From assembly GCF_018991925.1 (NCBI RefSeq), contig NW_024737042.1:17575287-17639286 (forward strand): a stretch of DNA of 64,000 nt, read 5' to 3'. Each line of letters opens with the position of its first letter. The first letter of the stretch is position 1. This DNA comes from Homarus americanus. Taxonomy: Eukaryota; Arthropoda; Malacostraca; Decapoda; Nephropidae. Below the pieces are notes generated by a model, which was not told the origin of the DNA, searched no databases, and saw only the letters and a program-made list of their open reading frames with translations. This document shows, one piece after another, positions 58,085-64,000 of this stretch. Position numbers and translations under genes: made by a program.

Positions 58085-58423
58085 AGATTCCTACCAAGTC
58101 ATTACCCATCAAAAATGAATGCCGCACACAGGCATTGAGTCTTTCCTAATGGCAATTTGCACTTCCCCAGTAATCAAGGGACATTGGAGGTGCACTTTAG
58201 CTAAAGGATAGGAAGAATGGGATGAGGAGATCTGAATTAGGAACACTTCATTAGTAAAATGCGGTAGATATATCAGGAATGACGTTAAACAGGGGAGGAT
58301 AGATTGTGCTGCGCCCGTATCACAGAAAGTATACGAATAGGGAAACAACGAGACCCCCTTTATGATTGGAAATTTTGCCTCATAGGTGAATGAAGAGAAG
58401 AGATCCTGATGGGGCCTTTCCAC
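58085..58423 (-). pseudogene. Gypsy aspartic protease
   Basis: Cleaves the gag-pol polyprotein. The frame contains SYTFCDTGAAQSILP with the catalytic DTGA, a hydrophobic flap-like middle and an end PVCGIHFLMGNDLVG, matching the typical LLGNDLAG close of this protease family. A stop follows shortly after. It is preceded by the zinc knuckle and followed by a frame-shifted AVIRSGNW piece (cf. AVTRS linkers). Confidence 0.8.
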
Positions 58424-58494
58424 ATTGGTGGTTGCTATTGGTTTGGATTTGGGATCCAGGGAACTACTTTTAGCAGTTCGACACTCTTGGGTGG

Positions 58495-58960
58495 GGCTTA
58501 CAAGACTGATCGTATGGCCTGGGTTTCTTTTACAGTAAGAACAATAAAACTTGGTTGCATCAGGGGGTAGGTGTGGTCCGACCTACCACTCACGCCCCCA
58601 AGGTTATCATCAGAGGAGGAACTAACATGCTTCTGAAAGTACCACGCTCCCCACGCACAGTGACTCCACCAGCAAGGCGCTGGTACCAGCCAGCTCACAG
58701 CAGCACGCCCTAAATTAGTCCCTCTCCGCCTCCACATGCTTCGAGATGTGAAATGGTATCTTGCTCTTCCACTCCTCCAGACTACCAAATTTAACAAATC
58801 CTGAGGTGGCCATTAAGAAAAACTTAGATAAATTAATTAATGGTCGAAGATAAGATAAGTGGATTACCCTAGAAAATATCACGCAGGATAACCAGAAAGT
58901 CCTGAAACTACCCAAGTTATGCCTAGGAAATTACACTTATGAATATTGTTCTTCTGAGAA
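58495..58960 (-). pseudogene. Gag remnant with zinc knuckle
   Basis: A CSYCKRNPGH motif (about 58510-58548) followed by a Cys one frame away gives a C-x2-C-x5-H-x4-C knuckle broken by a 1-nt shift. Upstream, 58730-58915 encodes FVKFGSLEEWKSKIPFHISK, similar to gag segments of such elements. The order gag, knuckle, protease fits a Gypsy gag-pol. Confidence 0.6.
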
Positions 58961-59408
58961 GATCCTTAGATAAGGATAAGAGACTTGAAAGGGAAGCATG
59001 ATACGGCATTAATATAAAGATTCGGATTAACAAACCCTGAGATACTTGAAAGAGGAAGGGCGTATTACGCATTTATATAAAGATCCGGATTAACAACCCT
59101 GAGATATTTGAAGAGGAAGGGCGATACGTATTAATATAAAGATCCGGATTAACAACCCCGAGATACTTGAAAAGAGGAAGGGCGTATTACGCATTAATAT
59201 AAAGATCCGGGATTAACAACCCTGAGATACTTGAAAGAGGAAGGGCGACACGCATTATTAATATAAAGATCCGGATTAACAACCCTGAGATACTTGAAAG
59301 AGGAAGGGCGTATTACGGCATTAATATAAAGATCCGGATTAACAACCCGAGATACTTGAAAGAGGAAGGATACGACATTAATATAAAGATCCGGATTAAC
59401 AACCCTTG
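58961..59408. repeat. 62-bp tandem repeat inside the Gypsy leader
   Basis: Seven copies of a unit of about 62 bp containing AAAGATCCGGATTAACAACC, GAGATACTTGAAAGAGGAAG and GGCGTATTACGCATTAATAT. It lies between the 5' LTR and gag. Indels among copies cause the apparent 21-residue-period frame on the minus strand. Confidence 0.93.
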
Positions 59409-59838
59409 AGTTTGGTAAGGATTGGACCCTGAATGAGACAATGAGAAAGACAATAATTGAGGCTTTATAATTAGGTCTCAGTAGAGCAGGGCGTCCCAAG
59501 ATATCACTTCACCTTAAACTAGTGACTATGGAACAGCCTACTCTGGAGTGAGGGTACGGTATTAAACAGATCCGGATTTTTCCCTACACTCGATAAGACT
59601 TCATTACACGACTGCCACGTGTAATAACAGGTAAGCCTTTATGACACTTGGAACCTAATAGGCCTACGTCGTCACTCTACTGTACGGTAATACCAATATA
59701 TGCACACACATATGAAGGAAACTTTAAAAAACCACCGCAAAGCAATTCAGAACAGAAGTGACTGGAGGAATAATTAAGGAGTTACAAGGAGGAAGGAATA
59801 TGGTGACTTAATGCTGTGTCTGTCACGGAAGTCAAAGA
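59409..59838. other. Gypsy 5' leader, non-coding
   Basis: Between the 5' LTR (to the right) and the tandem repeat. A primer-binding site should lie near 59820-59838 on the minus strand; I see no convincing tRNA-complementary match. Confidence 0.5.
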
Positions 59839-60471
59839 GTTTGCCATGAAAGGATTTAGAATATAGTTAAAAAGTCTACCCAGGATCCCAACAAGCAACA
59901 AAACAAAAACAAAGACAATTGACTATAAAAGGGTAGACAAAGGATGCTAGTTTTATGTATGAATAAAAAGCACTAAGTAAATTCCTTAACAAAATATTCA
60001 GCTTCTCTATAAATTACCCTTTAACCATACTTAACCTAAAACATGAACAGTATATACATATTTATACAACATAAAACAATCGTGAAGCAAGTGGGACGCG
60101 GGGAGGCAATATAAGATAACAAATACTTGGCGCGGAGCTGAGATGGCTGGACGCAGTAAGGCTGAGTATTGTAGAACATTTGCAGGTTGTTTCATTGTGT
60201 CAGAGGTTCCCAGGATAGGTGATCCTGTGGTCACTCCCAGAGTGTAGTCCTCTCCTCGAATTGGAAGCTGACAAAGAAGACTTTTGAGAGTGACGCAACA
60301 ACCAGGAGTGGAGAAGGGAAACCCCGGAGGGTAATCTCAGACGAGTCATACTGTGTTTCGTCCCTAGATGGCGTTGCTCGTGGTGCTGGGTAGGTAGATC
60401 AAGACAATAGATGGCGTGGTTCGTAGTGCTGGGTGGGTAGATCATGACAATTGGTGGCGGGGTTCGTAACA
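59839..60471 (-). repeat. LTR (5' LTR of the Gypsy element)
   Basis: About 630 bp homologous to 55380-56011. The right end TCGTAACA is intact. The left end has decayed (TGCCATGAAAGGATTTAG against TGTTACGAGTTGGGGATTTAG). Many single-base indels separate the two LTRs, from age or from assembly error. Confidence 0.9.
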
Positions 60472-61150
60472 AGGGGTATAGGGGTATAAGGGTTTTGTTG
60501 ATGATGAGAAGTATGACGAGCTGGTTGGTGGCTGCGTGTGAGTTCATTTATGTGGTGAGGCAGGAGCTCAGGCTGCAACCACACATCCTCGCTCTTCGTT
60601 TTCTTGATCCAGTGGTGTAAGCGGTTGCAACAAATGGGGAGAGGGAGAGTTGCAATGGACTGCTGATAGCCCAGTTTGTTGGGTTTCACCGAAGTAGCCA
60701 GTCCATTTTGTATTGCCTTCATCTGCCGGTGCAGTCCTTGGTGTTCCCATGTTGGTCACCTGTTCCACCTATTCAGCTGTTGTGGTCTTACTGGTGCTCT
60801 GTAAGCATGTCTGCCTGATGCTGGGCTTCACTGCAGATTTTATCATTCGGGGCTTACTCCCGTAGCCAAGGTTAATCCGGAAGGTAGGGGGACAGTGGCT
60901 GGCAGGCGCCAGGTCATGTCCACATGCCTGTGGGCCTATGAGCCATTCCCCTGAGGCCCACTACTTCTTTGAGATCCCCTGTTGATCTAGTTTGGGCCCA
61001 GAAGGTACGCAGTTACCGTGTGTTGCCACGAGGAGGCACAGCAGGAGTCCTCGGACGATGGTGAAGAGCGTACTGGCAGGGGAAGATTTATGCAAGGTTG
61101 CTTCCCTGTTCACCACGAGGGCTAGTCAGCGTCGGAGCTGAAAGAGAGAG
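60472..61150 (-). mobile_element. Family A LINE, copy 3, 5' part
   Basis: Continues the LINE interrupted at 55379. It matches 51078-51540 of copy 2 in order (GTTGATTTATGTGG-type, GATAGCCCAGTTTGTTGG, CATTGCCTTCATC, CTGTAAGCATGTCTGCCTGATG). Short frames at 60399-60768 encode VKPNKLGYQQSIATLPLP, the family N-terminal segment. The 5' end is uncertain; 60870-61150 may be leader. Confidence 0.8.
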
Positions 61151-61232
61151 AAAGCAAGCAATGCTTTTATCCTAACCCTAACATAATGGTGCCACACTAG
61201 ACGCATTACACAACCCTGTGCACACATACGCT

Positions 61233-61290
<58 letters not shown>

Positions 61291-62345
61291 AGCACATCAC
61301 CCTTACACACTAATATATCAACCAAATTACCGCAGTTTGAAAAATGGTATTTTTGTATTTATTGTGATGTATTTTTTTAAATATGTCAACAAAATGCTTT
61401 TGACAAGTCTGGACGCCCTCAGATCCTCACCGTAAAACTACCGAGAGAATATTAATCGAGAAACATATATTTATATAACATTTATTATTTCAGTGTCTCT
61501 CCTCGTCTCATTTCGAGAGACAGATTTATTCGAATCCTCGCTGTAAAACTATTAATAGAATAATTACTTTATTAAGAAAGATACACGTATATATTTCACT
61601 CTCACCATATCTCATTTTCAATCTAATTAATTTACCTTCATGTATTACTAGATATTTTCTCCCGTGTTGACGACTGACAAAGAGAAACTCCTTCACTTAA
61701 TCAGATTGATGTATCGTTGGGGCCTGAGCAACGGAGTGTAATTTAGGATATTAAATTTACTTTGTAGGTGATAATTCTAAGAGAAAAAGAAGAAAGACAG
61801 CAATGAATCTCAGTAGTTCATAAAGTAAAGTGCAGCTGAGGGAAGATTGAGGCAGGGGGCACTCCTCTATATCATTAAACAATCGATATGACAGCAGAGC
61901 AGGGTGCTTCGTGACTATTCGTCCACCTAGGAGGGAGGGAGGGACGGGTCTTGTAGCTAGGGGGCATAGACTAAAAGGAGGAGATAAAGAGGTTTAGTGA
62001 AGAGATGATGATAATAATAATAAACAAGAGAGGATTAAATATCAGGGACTGGGGGCATAGAATAGGAGTCATAAATAACGAGTAATAGGGATAATATTGT
62101 TAATTAAATCTTAATTTTAATGGGCGTTGACTCTATTAATTATCTCAACAAAGCTTCTCTTGGTTTCAGATCTAGGTGTAATGGCGTAACACTGAGATCA
62201 ATCAACACGTCATACTCGAACACGATGAATTATTCCAATCCATGAATCTTTGACGGCTGACATTTAGAGATAGTGAGAGAGAACAAACGAAGATCAGACT
62301 TGGACTCATTGTGGTCGGCACTGTTTATCTCTTTCATGTTTCTTG
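61151..62345. other. Unique sequence with a CA tract
   Basis: (CA)n at 61234-61288. The rest is AT-rich and shows no gene. Confidence 0.5.
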
Positions 62346-62640
62346 TTTATGTCTCTTCATTTTTCTCCCTTATAGTCAGAAGATGGAGGCGAGGGGGTGA
62401 GGAGGAGGAGGAACGGAGGGGAGTAGGGAGATGAGGAGGAGGAAATGAGGAGGGAGAAGGAGGGGTCAATATCTCCTTTGGATCCATATTTTCTTCCGGT
62501 TGTGAGGAAGAAATGTAGAATTCCAAATCAGACGCTATATTTTCTGCGCTGAAATCAGAGACACATATCTCCTTGTTTGACCCAGGAGACCGACCGTAGA
62601 ATACCAAGTGATGGCAGGCGAGGCTAACTACCCGTCACAG
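62346..62640. other. Spacer with an unrecognised minus-strand frame
   Basis: An 86-codon frame (62347-62607) has a plausible first half (ICVSDFSAENIASDLEFYIS) and a Pro/Ser-rich low-complexity second half that comes from a GGAGGA purine tract. No family is recognised. Confidence 0.3.
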
Positions 62641-62990
62641 AGAGATGGGATGTGGGTGATTGGGATAGGGATGTGGGTGATTGGAATAGGGATGTGTGTG
62701 ATTGGAATAGGGATTAGGGTATTTGGAAAAGGGATGTGGGTGATTGGGATGGAATATATGGGATGAGGATAGATCATATTCGATGTGCTGTGGGTGATGT
62801 GGTGGAGGATAGAAGATTTGGATGGATGATGGAGCGAAGATGTGGTTGAATGATGGGGCGAAGATGTGGATGGATGAAAGACCAATGATGTGGATGGATG
62901 ATGGGGCAAATGTGTAGTAGAATGATTGGGTAAAGATTTGGATGGATGATGGGGCGAAGATGTGGTTGGATGAAAGAGATGGAGTTTGAA
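62641..62990. repeat. Minisatellite, 21-bp then about 24-bp units
   Basis: 62641-62760 has about five copies of GATGTGGGTGATTGGAATAGG. 62800-62990 has about six imperfect copies built on GATGGATGATGGGGCGAAGA. The His/Pro-rich minus frames are artefacts. Confidence 0.9.
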
Positions 62991-64000
62991 ATGAAAGTGA
63001 CAGAGATGTGAACGGTGGTAATGATGGTGGAGGTGAGGAGTAGCGGATGTGTTGAGTGAGGGACCATAATACACAGACACCCGAGAAAGACACCAAACAC
63101 GTGTACACACAAACTTGACCTCATTTATCACTCGAGTCTGGATAATTATACACTTAAAAATGGCTAAATATGCAGCAAAATTGAGAATGTATGTAGCTAA
63201 ATATGTACGTTAAAATGAGTTAATATCATACTTTTCGGTGAATTTTATCCGTGAATTTATTGTCCCACACAGGATGTTGTTGTAAGTAGGATTTCTTAAT
63301 GAAGGATTAAATACAAAAAACAAAAGCATTATACAATACTGAAATAAATGATTTTTTTAAACAATATTGACAAATTACTTTTTTTAAGAAAATATAAAAA
63401 AGTTTCTTGCTTAAATAGCACTTAATATATTTTCATATATCAACTAAATGCAATAGTTGTTACTTTTATGTACAGTATATGTTGAAGAAAATGATTGTGT
63501 GAAAATCAAAAGCTAATTCCTTTAATGAATAAGAATAAAAACATAATAAAAAAATAAGCTTGATAGCACTCTATAAAACAGAATTAAACTTGATGACATG
63601 TTATATAGAGCCAATAACTAGAGATAACAACTTTGATCTGCTTAGCCTTTACTTTATCCTACTGCTTACTTTATGAGGCGTTGATAAAGGCTAAATCACG
63701 GCGTCATCAATAAATTTGTTAATAATCTGTTGCTAGACCCAACACGCTTCACTGATATATATTATTTTTCCCACTTTTCAGTCGCTAAAATACGAGTAAC
63801 TTTTTTCACTAACTACGTATGCTATAGTCAGCTAATTATACACGTTCTTTAATAATAACCAGTTACTTATACACAACTAACTGTGAATAGGTCATATTAT
63901 TCAGTCAAAATATAAAAATTCAAGCAAAATTAAGTGGTCATTTCAGTGGGGGATAATTCATAACTGTACCTCTGTGTAGTGTGAGGAACCAAAGAGGGAA
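62991..64000. other. AT-rich unique sequence
   Basis: No gene, array or RNA gene is seen up to the window end. Confidence 0.5.

Larger units (their letters stand above)
55380..60471 (-). mobile_element. Gypsy (Gmr1-like) LTR retrotransposon, internally deleted
   Basis: A 5.1-kb element bounded by direct LTRs of about 630 bp. Outer ends are TGTTACGA (55380) and TCGTAACA (60471), perfect 8-bp inverted termini, and the target duplication is AGGG (55376-55379 and 60472-60475). Coding is on the minus strand: gag remnants, zinc knuckle, aspartic protease, integrase C-terminal tail, RT, RNase H, then polypurine tract and LTR. Integrase upstream of RT is the order known from Gmr1-like Gypsy elements rather than ordinary Gypsy. 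The integrase zinc-binding and DDE core are missing. Frameshifts make it non-autonomous. It lies inside LINE copy 3. Confidence 0.9.

Noticed and set aside
57855..58118. Plus-strand 87-codon frame between protease and integrase tail
   Set aside because: Antisense to the Gypsy gag-pol; on the minus strand this region has recognisable linker remnants.

Overview
The window is animal nuclear DNA, most likely from a decapod crustacean. The reasons are: very many microsatellites and minisatellites, several non-LTR retrotransposon families of crustacean/marine-invertebrate type, tRNA-derived SINEs, a Gypsy LTR element, a short interstitial run of the arthropod telomere motif TTAGG, and no convincing host gene. 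There are no bacterial operons, CRISPR arrays or canonical tRNA/rRNA genes. I placed the organism by pattern and memory only, so the species is not determined.

Layout. 0-4.3 kb: a 26/52-bp minisatellite, then AT-rich DNA. 4.3-8.1 kb: two CR1/L2-like LINE 3' ends in a row, a long CA tract, a 313-bp foldback element, a badly decayed Jockey-like LINE and a TTA tract. 8.1-11.8 kb: dispersed-repeat relics and a pyrimidine tract. 11.8-15.5 kb: one 3.7-kb array of an 18-bp unit. 15.9-19.9 kb: a G-rich minisatellite split by a tRNA-derived SINE and by a 5'-truncated LINE (called family A here). 19.9-22.7 kb: a decayed retroelement with an RT and a C-terminal CCHC plus restriction-like-endonuclease-like region. 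23-37 kb: a chain of minisatellites (27, 23, 15, about 29, 26 and 25 bp units), a 100-N assembly gap, and a hairpin sequence between two TA tracts. 37-41 kb: mostly unique DNA with one truncated SINE copy.

41.2-46.9 kb holds the best-preserved element: a complete I-type LINE on the minus strand with both ORFs open (ORF1 with three zinc knuckles; ORF2 with APE endonuclease, RT, RNase H and a CCHC end), lying between two (GA)n tracts. 47.6-51.6 kb is a longer, degraded family A LINE on the minus strand. 52.6-53.2 kb has three copies of a second tRNA-derived SINE, two of them forming a nearly perfect palindrome. 53.7-61.1 kb is a third family A copy, deleted for its RT and split by a 5.1-kb Gypsy LTR retrotransposon (LTRs at 55.38-56.01 and about 59.84-60.47 kb, 4-bp target duplication AGGG). 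The Gypsy element keeps gag zinc knuckle, protease, an integrase C-terminal remnant, RT and RNase H in that order, the unusual Gmr1-like order, with the integrase core missing. 61-64 kb is mostly unique AT-rich DNA with one small minisatellite.

The genes present are retroelement genes. Only the I-type LINE looks potentially functional; all other coding sequence is truncated, frameshifted or interrupted.
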